From Mariaggregatimicrobium sp964498785 (GTDB taxonomy: Bacteria; Zhuqueibacterota; Zhuqueibacteria; Thermofontimicrobiales; Thiofontviventaceae): DNA of 26,958 bases. Numbering within the stretch: position 1 is the first letter of the stretch; each line of letters starts with the position of its first letter. Under the pieces are notes generated by a model, which saw nothing but the letters and a program-made list of their open reading frames with translations, had not been told where the DNA came from and searched no databases. A program made the translations under genes and the position numbers. The DNA is taken from the NCBI GenBank assembly GCA_964498785.1, contig CAZCJL010000098.1:1-26958 (forward strand), written 5' to 3'. Below, in pieces: positions 14,524-23,171 of the stretch.

Positions 14524-16578
14524 TTAGTCCGTCCCATGCCCCCACTCTTTATTCGGCTCTGCCGACGTCCGAATCACAAGCGTCCCGCCGTTGACGATCT
14601 GATCATGGGTGATATAACTTTGATTGAACGGTTCGCCGCTTAGTGTGGCAGATTTGATGTAATAACTTGTGTCGCTGAAATCTTCTGTGAGAATAGTAAA
14701 TGTCTTTTCATCGGATAATTTAAAAACGATTTTTTCGAAAATCGGCGTGCTCATTTGAAAGACCGGATCGCCGACCAGCACCGGATACATTCCCATCGAG
14801 CTCAACACAAACCAGCCGGACATGGTACCTTCGTCGTCATCCATTTCCGGGATGTAGCCTTCGGGATCGGCTTTGTAAATTCTGCCGGTGTACGGCTCAT
14901 CCCATTTTTCATGCGTGCCGTAATACTGATCCGTCTCTTTAGTCAAAATTTCATTGACCCATTTTTGCGTGAGCCACGGGGCATCCCCAAAATTGAACAT
15001 GAACGGCACATGAATATCCGGTTGATTGCCGTGATTGTAGAGATAATTATCAAAGAAATAAGACAATTGCTCGACATATTTATCCTTGCCACCAATCATA
15101 TCGATGATGCCGTGGACATCGAATTGCACATGCCAGCGATATTGCCACAGTGTTCCTTCGTACAGACCGTCGCCGTGCATGATGTCAGATTTATCGGTGA
15201 TCGTTAAAAAATATTTTTTCCACACCGGTTTATATTCCTGCGCTTTCGCCATGAATAATTGATAGTCATCTTCTTTATCCAAAATTTTGGCGAATTGCGC
15301 CATCGCCCAGTAATCATAACACAGCTCCAGTTTTTTATCCGGGGTTTTGTCGAATTGATTGGTGATTTCGGCACACAGTTTTTGATATACCGGCGATATA
15401 TCAAAATCAGTAATTCCCCGGCGGTACAAATCAAGCAGTGTGACGACCGTATGCTCTGTCCGCACCGTGGGGACCGGCTCGTAATATCCGCTCCAGCACG
15501 GTTTCCCGAAACGATACAAATCCACCAGCGAACGGGCAATATCCCTGGACACATCCGGTATAATAATCGCATACAGACTGAACTTGTTCCGGAAATTATC
15601 CCACATCGACCAGCAATCATAGTGCGTGTAATCATCAGCCGTGTGAATATTGCCATCCGTACCCTGAAACTGGTGTTCTCTGTTTTCGGATTGCACCGGA
15701 TTGAGCAGCGTATGATACAGGTGGGTGTAAAAGAGCGTTTTATATTCCTCTTTCCCTTCGACGATGATGCGGGATAGCAATTGCTCCCATCGCTGCGCTG
15801 CCCGGTCTTTTGCCTGATCAAAAGTGAGCTGCCTTGTCCCGCTTTCCCATTCGGCTCTGGCATCGTCACGACTGATGGGGGAAACAGTAACTTTTAATTG
15901 AATTTGTTCGTCAGCCATGGTTTTGAAATAAGACGTGAGAATCAGATCATTTTCACTGATCGCAGTCAGGTTTTTATCACACCAGATATGATAATGAACC
16001 GTGTACCGACCCACATTGCAGACATTTTTGGCAGAGACCGTGACAACCAGCTCGCGCTCGTTTATTTGTTCATAATCGGCAGCAATGAAATCCGCGAACG
16101 AACTTTTCAGATCGAATCGAAGAAACGCGCTGTCGCTCGCCGGAAACATGTAGCGATGAAAACCGGTCTGATTCGTGGCAGTCAGTTTGGCGGTGATGCC
16201 ATTTTCAAATTCCACTGAATAATAACCCGGGGCAGCTTTCTCTGTCTCTTTTTTAAATGACAGGCTTATACCAGTAATCGATCCGGTCCCGGGCAGTATT
16301 CGTAAATTGCCACCGGCGCCACTGCATCCCACGCCACCGATTCGGTTGTGAGAAAAACCGGATATTTTTGTCGAATAGTAGTTGTAGCCGCTGTGATTTC
16401 CGGGATCGGTATCCGGTCCCAATTTAATCATCCCCCAGGGAACAGTCGCCGCCGGATCAAGCTGCCCGTTGTCATTAGCAGTACACATAAAAAGATCGAC
16501 ATAGTTAGTGCAGTTTTGAGAAGAAAGAGAGATATTGCTGGTTATTAAAATCAGAATTAATGCGAGTTTTGGCTTCAT
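14524..16578 (-). CDS. GH92 family alpha-mannosidase-like enzyme with Gln at the acid position
   Basis: 684 residues from the ATG at 16578, which has GAGAG just upstream and opens a signal peptide (MKPKLALILILITSNISLSS); a start at 16590 adds four residues. The GH92 hallmarks are IGGVGCSGAGGNLRILPGTG in the N-terminal beta domain, DCWSMWDNFRNKFSLY in the barrel, and MDDDEGTMSGWFVLSSMGMYPV near the end, which carries the presumed base residues. GH92 enzymes are calcium-dependent inverting exo-alpha-mannosidases. The usual GNEP motif reads GNQP here (CAA codon, 15022-15024), replacing the catalytic acid. In the family this change has been linked to enzymes that cleave mannose-1-phosphate diesters. 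Likely periplasmic or outer-membrane located, and co-transcribed with the Tat protein. Confidence 0.9.
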   Translation of the reverse strand: MKPKLALILILITSNISLSSQNCTNYVDLFMCTANDNGQLDPAATVPWGMIKLGPDTDPGNHSGYNYYSTKISGFSHNRIGGVGCSGAGGNLRILPGTGSITGISLSFKKETEKAAPGYYSVEFENGITAKLTATNQTGFHRYMFPASDSAFLRFDLKSSFADFIAADYEQINERELVVTVSAKNVCNVGRYTVHYHIWCDKNLTAISENDLILTSYFKTMADEQIQLKVTVSPISRDDARAEWESGTRQLTFDQAKDRAAQRWEQLLSRIIVEGKEEYKTLFYTHLYHTLLNPVQSENREHQFQGTDGNIHTADDYTHYDCWSMWDNFRNKFSLYAIIIPDVSRDIARSLVDLYRFGKPCWSGYYEPVPTVRTEHTVVTLLDLYRRGITDFDISPVYQKLCAEITNQFDKTPDKKLELCYDYWAMAQFAKILDKEDDYQLFMAKAQEYKPVWKKYFLTITDKSDIMHGDGLYEGTLWQYRWHVQFDVHGIIDMIGGKDKYVEQLSYFFDNYLYNHGNQPDIHVPFMFNFGDAPWLTQKWVNEILTKETDQYYGTHEKWDEPYTGRIYKADPEGYIPEMDDDEGTMSGWFVLSSMGMYPVLVGDPVFQMSTPIFEKIVFKLSDEKTFTILTEDFSDTSYYIKSATLSGEPFNQSYITHDQIVNGGTLVIRTSAEPNKEWGHGTD

Positions 16579-16675
16579 AATGGCTCTCATTTTTGTTTGT
16601 AAGATAATCTTTTTTTAATGTATGTAAATTGCGGCTAATTGTCAATAAAAAAGAGGCATTTAAATCGAATTGAAC

Positions 16676-16711
16676 CAGATTTCCGAAGTTTTCAAAACTT
16701 CGGAAATCTTC
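16676..16711. repeat. 33-bp perfect palindrome, copy 1
   Basis: Arms AGATTTCCGAAGTTTT (16677-16692) and AAAACTTCGGAAATCT (16694-16709) are perfect inverse complements around one base. The 36 bases from 16676 to 16711 are identical to 26230-26265. Both copies lie in intergenic DNA and follow a GAGGCATTT sequence at a short distance. Confidence 0.9.
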
Positions 16712-16737
16712 TGCAATTCAATGAGTGGAAAACGGAT

Positions 16738-16813
16738 TTACGACGCACTTCATCGCAATGCATTCATCGACTCGAAGCGTCAGACAAGGTGTGCGCACGC
16801 AAAGCGTACGCAC
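16738..16813 (-). repeat. Hairpin-module block downstream of the GT9 gene
   Basis: On the minus strand the 16826 stop is followed after 12 nt by a hairpin with arms GTGCGTACGC and GCGTGCGCAC and loop TTT (16791-16813). Next come a weak GACGCTTCGAGTC hairpin and GTCGATGAATGCATTGCG, then a GATGAAGTGCGTC segment. The same modules recur at 26816-26940. No coding function. Confidence 0.8.
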
Positions 16814-16825
16814 GGGATTTTTCTT

Positions 16826-17890
16826 CTAAACCATCTCATAAATCCATTTATCGGTGTACGTATCCGGGCGGGCGTCGAGCATGGCGCTGGCGATCTGGTG
16901 GACGTATTTGGGGGTGATGAGTCTCATGCACTGGAAATGTCCATGGGGGCAATATCTGCCGCCGTGTTTACCGCAGGGGCGGCAATCGAGATTGACTTCG
17001 AGCAGGCGGTCGTTTTTCCGGTACGGGTAGAAACCGAATTCTTTGACAGTGGGACCGAAAACCGCCAGTACGTCCGTCTGCACGGCATTGGCAATATGCA
17101 TTGGCGCACTGTCGTTGGTAACGAGCAGATGAAGTTTTTTGATCAATGCGGTAGATTCCAGAATATTCAGGATTCCTGCCATGTTGTATACTTTCACGCC
17201 TGCCTGCTGCGCGATGTGATTGCACAGTTCCCGTTCCGCCTTTCCGCCCAGCAGCACAATGCCGACATCATTCCACGCCAGTCGCCGGATCAGTCCGACA
17301 TAATATTCCGGAGGCCACATTTTCGTAAACCACACCGATCCTGGAGCGACCCCGATAGTGAAAGGATGCTGCGCGGCGATCACGTTGAACAACTGGCTCG
17401 CTTTTTCCTCCTCGACGTCAGACCAGAAAATTTCGGTGTGACTGTCGAACTGATTTTCTGAGAACGGCGACAGTAATTTCAGATATCGCTCACGCGTATG
17501 CAGATGCTGTTCATAAGGCACACGGGTTGTTAAAAATTTTTGAAAATCGAATCCAATCCGCATGGGAATTCCAGCCTGTCGCATGAGCAGCGCCGAGGTC
17601 AGCGAACTTTGCGCCGAGATCGCTATTTCGTAGTTTGTCTTCCGGAATTGACCCACCAATTGTCGAAACGATTTTGTTTTGTTGCGTATCCCGTTTTTAT
17701 TGAAAACAAGCGAGCGATTGATGTACGGATTGTATTTTAGAATAATCTGCGTCCCGGGAATGGTGAGCACATCGATGGCTGCCTCGGGGAATAGTATGCT
17801 AAGCTCACGAATGAGCGGAGTGGTCAAAATCAGATCGCCCAGGAACGCGGTCTGGATGACCAGAATTTTTTCAAAGTCATAAGTTTTCAT
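16826..17890 (-). CDS. GT9 glycosyltransferase, ADP-heptose:LPS heptosyltransferase-like
   Basis: 354 residues from the ATG at 17890, which overlaps the upstream GT9 stop as ATGA; an ATG two codons earlier (17896) is possible. The start ILVIQTAFLGDLILTTPLIREL and GVAPGSVWFTKMWPPEYYVGLI, LLGGKAE, VTNDSAPMHIANAVQTDVLAVFGPT are classic GT9/WaaF features; the last segment is the sugar-nucleotide site. A cysteine-rich tail (CRPCGKHGGRYCPHGHFQC) is typical of a WaaF subgroup and may bind a metal. It would add a heptose to LPS inner core in the cytoplasm. It is the last gene of the glycan cluster. Confidence 0.9.
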   Translation of the reverse strand: MKTYDFEKILVIQTAFLGDLILTTPLIRELSILFPEAAIDVLTIPGTQIILKYNPYINRSLVFNKNGIRNKTKSFRQLVGQFRKTNYEIAISAQSSLTSALLMRQAGIPMRIGFDFQKFLTTRVPYEQHLHTRERYLKLLSPFSENQFDSHTEIFWSDVEEEKASQLFNVIAAQHPFTIGVAPGSVWFTKMWPPEYYVGLIRRLAWNDVGIVLLGGKAERELCNHIAQQAGVKVYNMAGILNILESTALIKKLHLLVTNDSAPMHIANAVQTDVLAVFGPTVKEFGFYPYRKNDRLLEVNLDCRPCGKHGGRYCPHGHFQCMRLITPKYVHQIASAMLDARPDTYTDKWIYEMV

Positions 17891-18924
17891 ACGCATCTTT
17901 TGATTGGGGTGAAATCAATGAATTTTTTTCGATTGCCGCGCTTTGGTGTTTTTAATTCGTTGATCAGTGAAATATAACTTTCCGTCACGTCATCCACCGG
18001 GATGTCTTCCACGGAACCACCGCGCTCCGGAAGCGTAACCAGCCGGGAACGGGTGCTCAATGGCTTGAATTTGATAATGTTGTTGGGATTGTTCCAGAAT
18101 AGAGCGACAATCGGGATATCGAATGCGGCAGCGATGTGAACGACAGAGGTATCGGGTGAAATCACAGTCTGCGCACGATTAACCACTGAGAACACTTCGA
18201 TGATCGATGCCGTGGGGAAGGCGTGCGCGTTGGCGGTGGCGTCCACAATGTCCTGCACCATCGGGTAATCCGCGGGCGCCGAAACGAGCAGGCACGGCGT
18301 CTGATGATGCTGTAAAAACCGGATGAGCGCGATCCATTTTTCTGTGGTCCAGTAGCGTCTGGGAGAAGTCGCCGAAATATTGATACACGCATACCTGGAA
18401 ATACTGTGCTGCTGTAAAAAGGTGTGAAGTTTTTCGTCTGCCTGTGAATCAGTGTAAAGCGTCGGGCGAAGTTGCGACAGGGGCGGTGTTTTGAGTCCCA
18501 GAGGACTTACGGCTGCCATATTTCGCTGCACCACATGTTTATCCCGTTGTTCGGTATGCGCGGGAAGGGAATGGTGGAAAACGCATTTGCCCGGAGCATT
18601 AAATCCCACTTTTATCCGGGCATTGGATAATTTGGCGAAATAGTAACTTTCGCTGGAATAATGGTCTTTGACGTCGATCCAGTAATCGTATTGTTCTTTC
18701 CGTAAATTACGGATCAGGTTGAGGTCTGATATCGGATTCTTTTTATAAATATACACTTTTTCGATGAACGGATGTCTCTCGGCAACTAAATAATTATGCT
18801 TTCCCGCTAACACCTGGATCTCATTATCCTGATTGAGTACTTTCAGCGATTTGAACAGTGGCGTCAATAAAATCATATCGCCGATGCGACCCATTTGAAC
18901 GATGATTATTTTTTTTGCTGTCAT
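17887..18924 (-). CDS. GT9 glycosyltransferase (heptosyltransferase-like), second copy
   Basis: 345 residues. The N-terminal IIIVQMGRIGDMILLTPLFKSLK and the C-terminal VISPDTSVVHIAAAFDIPIVALFW define GT9. It differs strongly from its neighbour, without the cysteine tail, so it likely adds a different sugar. Its stop overlaps the next gene by four bases and its start is 5 nt from the GT4 stop, so the three are tightly coupled. The acceptor is probably LPS core, inferred from context. Confidence 0.88.
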   Translation of the reverse strand: MTAKKIIIVQMGRIGDMILLTPLFKSLKVLNQDNEIQVLAGKHNYLVAERHPFIEKVYIYKKNPISDLNLIRNLRKEQYDYWIDVKDHYSSESYYFAKLSNARIKVGFNAPGKCVFHHSLPAHTEQRDKHVVQRNMAAVSPLGLKTPPLSQLRPTLYTDSQADEKLHTFLQQHSISRYACINISATSPRRYWTTEKWIALIRFLQHHQTPCLLVSAPADYPMVQDIVDATANAHAFPTASIIEVFSVVNRAQTVISPDTSVVHIAAAFDIPIVALFWNNPNNIIKFKPLSTRSRLVTLPERGGSVEDIPVDDVTESYISLINELKTPKRGNRKKFIDFTPIKRCV

Positions 18925-18929
18925 TGTAT

Positions 18930-19979
18930 TTATTTGATTAAAAGTTGTTCGATCTGTTCAACTGATTTCTGAACGTTAAATTTTGAAGCGATTGTTTCCC
19001 ACCCTGCCTGACTAAATGTGCGACGCAGTTCGATATCCGTAAGTAATTGTAATGACTTTTGAAATAAACAGTCAACATCGTCAATGGCGCACAGGAATCC
19101 GTTTTCGTTGTCTGTTAGTAATTCGCCGGTTCCGCCAGCGTTTGTGGCAACCACCGGAATGCCCGCGGACATCGCTTCCATCACCACATTGGGGATCCCT
19201 TCATTGCGGGACGTGTGAAGAAACAGATCGCACTTTTGCAAATAAGGCTCGATGGATGGAACGTGTCCGCTAAATTCTACCGGCGCGCCGATTTCCCGCG
19301 CCTGCTGCTCCAGCCTGGACTTCTCCGGTCCGTCGCCGAGTAATATGCCTTTCACCGGAATATGCGAATTTAACATTGCGGCTATATTAAGGAAAATATG
19401 AAATCGCTTTACATTTACCAGCCGCCCTGCGCCGAGAATGACCAGTGGCTTTCTGTCGGCAACCGGCAGCTTTTCCCTGATCTGAGCGCCATTGTAGACC
19501 ACGGATATTTTGTGTTCCAGTCCCCAGCCAAACGAGCGGTAGTGCTCCGCGATCTCCATGGAATTGCACACCAGCGTATCGTACAATGGCATCATCATGC
19601 GGTGTCTGCTTTTTTTATTGATCAATGAATAGCCATTTCGAAAAACGATCTTTTTAACTCCTAACAGACGACCGGCAACACCTGCGGTTGTAACGTCTTT
19701 ATTAAAAATGAGAATGAGATAACCCGCGTTAATTTTTTTGAAATGGCGATACAGCCTGATGATGCTCACCGGATTATAATCGGGGCCAAAGACGAGCGGG
19801 TACATGTCGCAATCCAGCTCCTGAAATTTCTCCATAATTCTGGATGCAGGTCGGGCAATCAGCGCCACGCGATAGCCTTTTTCGATGAATGCGGCAGCCG
19901 TTTCATAGCACCATTTTTCACCGCCGCCATACATCTGTGGCGAGATCGAATTTACAAACAAAATGGTCTTGTCGATCAT
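18930..19979 (-). CDS. GT4 family glycosyltransferase
   Basis: 349 residues, a two-domain GT-B enzyme. The N-terminal loop MYGGGEKWCYETAAAF binds acceptor or nucleotide, and the C-terminal domain has VILGAGRLVNVKRF, GILLGDGPEKSRLEQ and the E-x7-E motif in RNEGIPNVVMEAMSAGIPVVATNAGG. No membrane segment; cytoplasmic. Sugar and acceptor are unknown. It lies between the second GT4 (133-nt gap) and the GT9 pair. Confidence 0.9.
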   Translation of the reverse strand: MIDKTILFVNSISPQMYGGGEKWCYETAAAFIEKGYRVALIARPASRIMEKFQELDCDMYPLVFGPDYNPVSIIRLYRHFKKINAGYLILIFNKDVTTAGVAGRLLGVKKIVFRNGYSLINKKSRHRMMMPLYDTLVCNSMEIAEHYRSFGWGLEHKISVVYNGAQIREKLPVADRKPLVILGAGRLVNVKRFHIFLNIAAMLNSHIPVKGILLGDGPEKSRLEQQAREIGAPVEFSGHVPSIEPYLQKCDLFLHTSRNEGIPNVVMEAMSAGIPVVATNAGGTGELLTDNENGFLCAIDDVDCLFQKSLQLLTDIELRRTFSQAGWETIASKFNVQKSVEQIEQLLIK

Positions 19980-20007
19980 GGGTCATCCTGAAATTATAGA
20001 TTTTGTG

Positions 20008-20057
20008 AGTCTCAAAGACTTCGGATATCTTTGTTTCAATCGCCAGTGCGTGGCACT
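20008..20057. repeat. Two short hairpins between the GT4 genes
   Basis: AGTCT/AGACT (20008-20020, loop CAA) and AGTGC/GCACT (20045-20057, loop GTG) lie in the 133-nt gap that splits the glycan cluster. They have the same style as hairpin modules elsewhere in the window but are not exact copies. They could mark a 3' end or an insertion scar. Confidence 0.4.
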
Positions 20058-20112
20058 TTTCCTCCTTCCCTTCGGATACTGGCAGTCGAACACCGATGTA
20101 TTACCACGCACT

Positions 20113-21258
20113 TTACCTCACCTGCAATACCTCGTTAAAATAGTCCTCCATCTGCTCCTTCATTCGCATCAGTGAGAATTTTTCCATAACGTTCTGATGC
20201 GACCGTTGCGCCATGCGGCTGGTCAAAAGCTGATCCTGGTATAACTTTGTAAGATACGATGCGATTTCAGATACCGGCTCGTCATTTAGCAGGAAACCAT
20301 TCTGTCCATGTTCCACAGCATATTCACTCCCTCCGGCGCGTGTGCTAATGACCGCATTGTTCAGGTACATCGCCTCCAGCAGCGCGTTGGCAAGTCCTTC
20401 ATTTTTAGACGCGGAGATGAATACCTGACTAACTTTCAAATACGGATACGGATTTTCGATGAATCCAGTAAAATGCACATAATTCGTCACACCCGCGTCT
20501 TCGGCAATCTTTTGCAATGCTCCCGATTTTTCGCCAGCGCCGATGATGATCAATCCGGCATCGTTAATTTTCGACTGATTAACAAACTCTGCAAAACCCC
20601 GGAGCACAATATCAAAGGCTTTGCGCTTCGTGAGCTTTCCCATTGCAGTGATCAGAAATGGTTGATTCAGTTTAACAGGGACAGATGCTTCCGCCAGTGC
20701 GTCGATTTCGTCTGTATTCACGCCATTGTAAATGACCCGAATCTTCTCCGGTCTCATGAAAGAAGATTGCAACAAATGATCCCGAATCGACTCTGCGTTC
20801 ACAATAATGCCATCTGTCAGCGTGTGATAAACAAACTTTTTAATGTGAGAATTATTCAAATCCCGGACAATACCCAATCGAACAATATTAATCCGTCGGA
20901 ATAATTTTGCCAGCATGCCGCTGATGAAATATTCTTTCGGTTTGGTGGGAATCAGGATGTGAATGCGAAATCTGACAATCAAATACATCAGCCGAAAAAT
21001 TGTGTACCCATCTGCTTCATTCGCAAATGGCAGCTTATATTTACGTACTCGAAACCGTTCGCCCACAATTTCCCGTCGATAGGCGACAAGCACCTGATGA
21101 TTTTCCGCAAGCGTATGTGCGGCAATGTACATCCATTTTTCATTTCCGCCCCAGCTTTTTCCTGAATTCAGAAAAAGTATGTTATATCTGGCATTATTCA
21201 TTAATTTATAAAACGCGAATCCGGCCACCCAATGGGATAACCGGACCCGCCTGTTCAT
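20113..21258 (-). CDS. GT4 family glycosyltransferase, second copy
   Basis: 381 residues from 21258, 13 nt after the LAB_N stop. Homology begins only at MNNARYNILFLNSGKSWGGNEKW, so the ATG at 21201 (362 residues) is an alternative; neither has a clear Shine-Dalgarno. GNEKWMYIAAH matches the GGGEKW loop of the neighbouring GT4. The C-terminal domain shows LITAMGKLTKRKAFDIVLRG, LIIIGAGEKSGALQ and the E-x7-E motif in KNEGLANALLEAM. Cytoplasmic GT-B enzyme of LPS or O-glycan assembly; specificity unknown. Confidence 0.88.
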   Translation of the reverse strand: MNRRVRLSHWVAGFAFYKLMNNARYNILFLNSGKSWGGNEKWMYIAAHTLAENHQVLVAYRREIVGERFRVRKYKLPFANEADGYTIFRLMYLIVRFRIHILIPTKPKEYFISGMLAKLFRRINIVRLGIVRDLNNSHIKKFVYHTLTDGIIVNAESIRDHLLQSSFMRPEKIRVIYNGVNTDEIDALAEASVPVKLNQPFLITAMGKLTKRKAFDIVLRGFAEFVNQSKINDAGLIIIGAGEKSGALQKIAEDAGVTNYVHFTGFIENPYPYLKVSQVFISASKNEGLANALLEAMYLNNAVISTRAGGSEYAVEHGQNGFLLNDEPVSEIASYLTKLYQDQLLTSRMAQRSHQNVMEKFSLMRMKEQMEDYFNEVLQVR

Positions 21259-21271
21259 GAGATGAAAAAAA

Positions 21272-21580
21272 TTAATAGGTGGTTTCTATATTTGGCGTCA
21301 TTTTTTGTGTATGATGTAACGTTTCTTGTTTTTTCTTCTGATAGATCAACATCAGGTTTCTGGTGTAGACGAGAAGACCGCTCGCCTGTCCCACGATAAA
21401 CACCGGATCGGCGCGGTGGATTGCGTACATCAACAACATAATGCCGCCGGCAATGCTGATGTACCAGAAATAAATCGGAATAACACTCTGCTTCTTCTTT
21501 TCGGAAACAATCCATTGCACCAGGAACCGGCTTCCGAAAAGTCCCTGTGCCGTAAATCCCAGATAAAGCCAAAAATTCAT
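21272..21580 (-). CDS. LAB_N small membrane protein (lipid-A-disaccharide synthase N-terminal domain)
   Basis: 102 residues with three predicted helices. LGFTAQGLFGSRFLVQWIVSEKKKQSVIPIYFWYISIAGG is the LAB_N signature; the catalytic part of LpxB is absent. Free-standing LAB_N proteins commonly lie beside GT2 and GT39 genes. From memory, the family is grouped with small PQ-loop/MtN3-like transporters, which would fit a carrier or flippase for a lipid-linked sugar. That role is an inference from gene order. It is 19 nt downstream of the GT39 gene. Confidence 0.85.
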   Translation of the reverse strand: MNFWLYLGFTAQGLFGSRFLVQWIVSEKKKQSVIPIYFWYISIAGGIMLLMYAIHRADPVFIVGQASGLLVYTRNLMLIYQKKKQETLHHTQKMTPNIETTY

Positions 21581-21599
21581 CGTTGATAAACCTCGCGTT

Positions 21600-23162
21600 T
21601 TAATTCGTTATCAGTACATAATGTTCATTTGCGATTTCATAATTGGAAACATGCGTAATCCGCTCTCCCCAGAATCCCTCTTTTTGTTTATAATGCTTTG
21701 TCTTCATCACCAGCATTCGTTTTTGTTCATCAAAATAATTCTCCAGTTCTTCTGTGGATAGCGCCGGTATAATTGTTTCCGCATAAAAATTCAAAATTCC
21801 GGGTCGCACTTTGTAAGAGGCAATATCGAATCCCGCCTCTTCCACTGCTTCTATTTCGTTGCCGATAGCGCGGGCAGAGAACATCGGATTCAGTTTCGGA
21901 GCAATATGCTGCACTGCGTACACCGAAAAAATCCACATTCCGATGAACAGCGTCGCAGCTATTCGCCTGATCTTCCGCGTAATGCAGAAAATAACGCCTG
22001 CGATGGTCAGGGGGATGAATGTATACGTGAGAAAGAAAATATTCAGATCCGCAACAACCGGAAATTTTTGCACGAAAAAGGGCACGATCGCAAAAATCCC
22101 GAAAGTGAGAATAACGCCCAATAGTCCGAAAGTAAAGGTGGTTTTATAATAGCGGATATTTCGCAGAAACAGATCGTTGAATAAGGCTCCCAGCATCAGT
22201 GACGTTGCCGGAACAAATGGCAGCAGGTAGATGAACAATTTACCGCTGACCAGCGAAATGGTAATGAAGCCGGTAATGAACCACCACACCAGCAGATGCA
22301 GCGCGTCCTTTGCTATGCGATTTACATGCGCAATTGCCGAGGGCAGAAAAAAGAACCACGGCAGCATTACCAGCGGTAGCAGTAGCAGGTAAAAATAGAA
22401 CGGTTCTTTATGGCTGAATGAATTCACCGCTCTGCCGGCAATTTGTTTCACGAACAAATTGATTACAAAATCCTGATGTCCGGTCATCCATGCAATTCCC
22501 AGCCAGCCGCTAATGATTGCAAAAAACAGAATGAATCCCCAATTGATGATAAATCGTTTGAGCTCAGTCCAATTCTTTTTATGAATCAGAAAACCGATTG
22601 CCGGTAAAAAAGTAAATGAAAAACCGAAGGGTCCTTTCGTAAGCACTGCCAGTCCGGAGAACAGATAAAAGAGCACATAATACCAGGGATTTTGTCTCTT
22701 CAATCCGAGATAAAAAACATACAGCGCCCACATTACGAAAAAAGTCAGCAGCATATCCATGCGCACGATTTGTCCGCAAATAATGACCAGAAATGTGGAC
22801 ATAAAAATCAATGCGCTGAACACGCCGGCGCGTTGATTGAATAACTCTTTGCCAAAATAATAGATTAAAATAACACTTCCCAGCGTGCTGAGCCAGGTGA
22901 TAATCATAAAACTAAACGGACTGATGCCGCCGACAACGCGTGATGAGATCGCGCTCAGCCAGAAATAGATTGGCGGTTTATCCGGATAAAATTCACCGTT
23001 CAGATGCGGCACGATCCATTGGCCGTACTCCGTCATTTCACGTAAGACTTCAGCGTAGCGCGCTTCGTCTTCCACCCAGAAATCCCGTGGAGAAACGATG
23101 CCGGGAAGAAAGTATAATAGTGTCAACAAAACTAAAACAATCAGCACACTGCTATTTTTCAT
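21600..23162 (-). CDS. GT39/ArnT-like membrane glycosyltransferase
   Basis: 520 residues with about 11-12 membrane helices. The first external loop holds FWVEDEARYAEVLREM (acidic pair at 31-33, needed for metal and catalysis in the PMT/ArnT superfamily) and LNGEFYPDKPPIYFWLSA at 55-72, both diagnostic. Enzymes of this type take a sugar from undecaprenyl phosphate on the periplasmic side and place it on lipid A or other acceptors. The GT2 gene two positions upstream could supply the lipid-linked donor and the LAB_N protein could move it. It is 9 nt downstream of the PHP gene. Confidence 0.92.
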   Translation of the reverse strand: MKNSSVLIVLVLLTLLYFLPGIVSPRDFWVEDEARYAEVLREMTEYGQWIVPHLNGEFYPDKPPIYFWLSAISSRVVGGISPFSFMIITWLSTLGSVILIYYFGKELFNQRAGVFSALIFMSTFLVIICGQIVRMDMLLTFFVMWALYVFYLGLKRQNPWYYVLFYLFSGLAVLTKGPFGFSFTFLPAIGFLIHKKNWTELKRFIINWGFILFFAIISGWLGIAWMTGHQDFVINLFVKQIAGRAVNSFSHKEPFYFYLLLLPLVMLPWFFFLPSAIAHVNRIAKDALHLLVWWFITGFITISLVSGKLFIYLLPFVPATSLMLGALFNDLFLRNIRYYKTTFTFGLLGVILTFGIFAIVPFFVQKFPVVADLNIFFLTYTFIPLTIAGVIFCITRKIRRIAATLFIGMWIFSVYAVQHIAPKLNPMFSARAIGNEIEAVEEAGFDIASYKVRPGILNFYAETIIPALSTEELENYFDEQKRMLVMKTKHYKQKEGFWGERITHVSNYEIANEHYVLITN

Positions 23163-23171
23163 AAACGACCT

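Noticed and set aside
15204..15869. Long open frames on both strands within the GH92 gene
   Set aside because: They overlap the well-supported GH92 frame, have no recognisable motifs and are rich in residues typical of shadow translation.
16670..17461. 263-residue plus-strand open frame across the repeat block and the GT9 gene
   Set aside because: It begins in the palindrome and runs antisense through conserved GT9 motifs, so it is a by-product.
20308..20904. 198-residue plus-strand open frame inside the second GT4 gene
   Set aside because: Antisense to a protein with clear GT4 motifs; no ribosome site or family resemblance.
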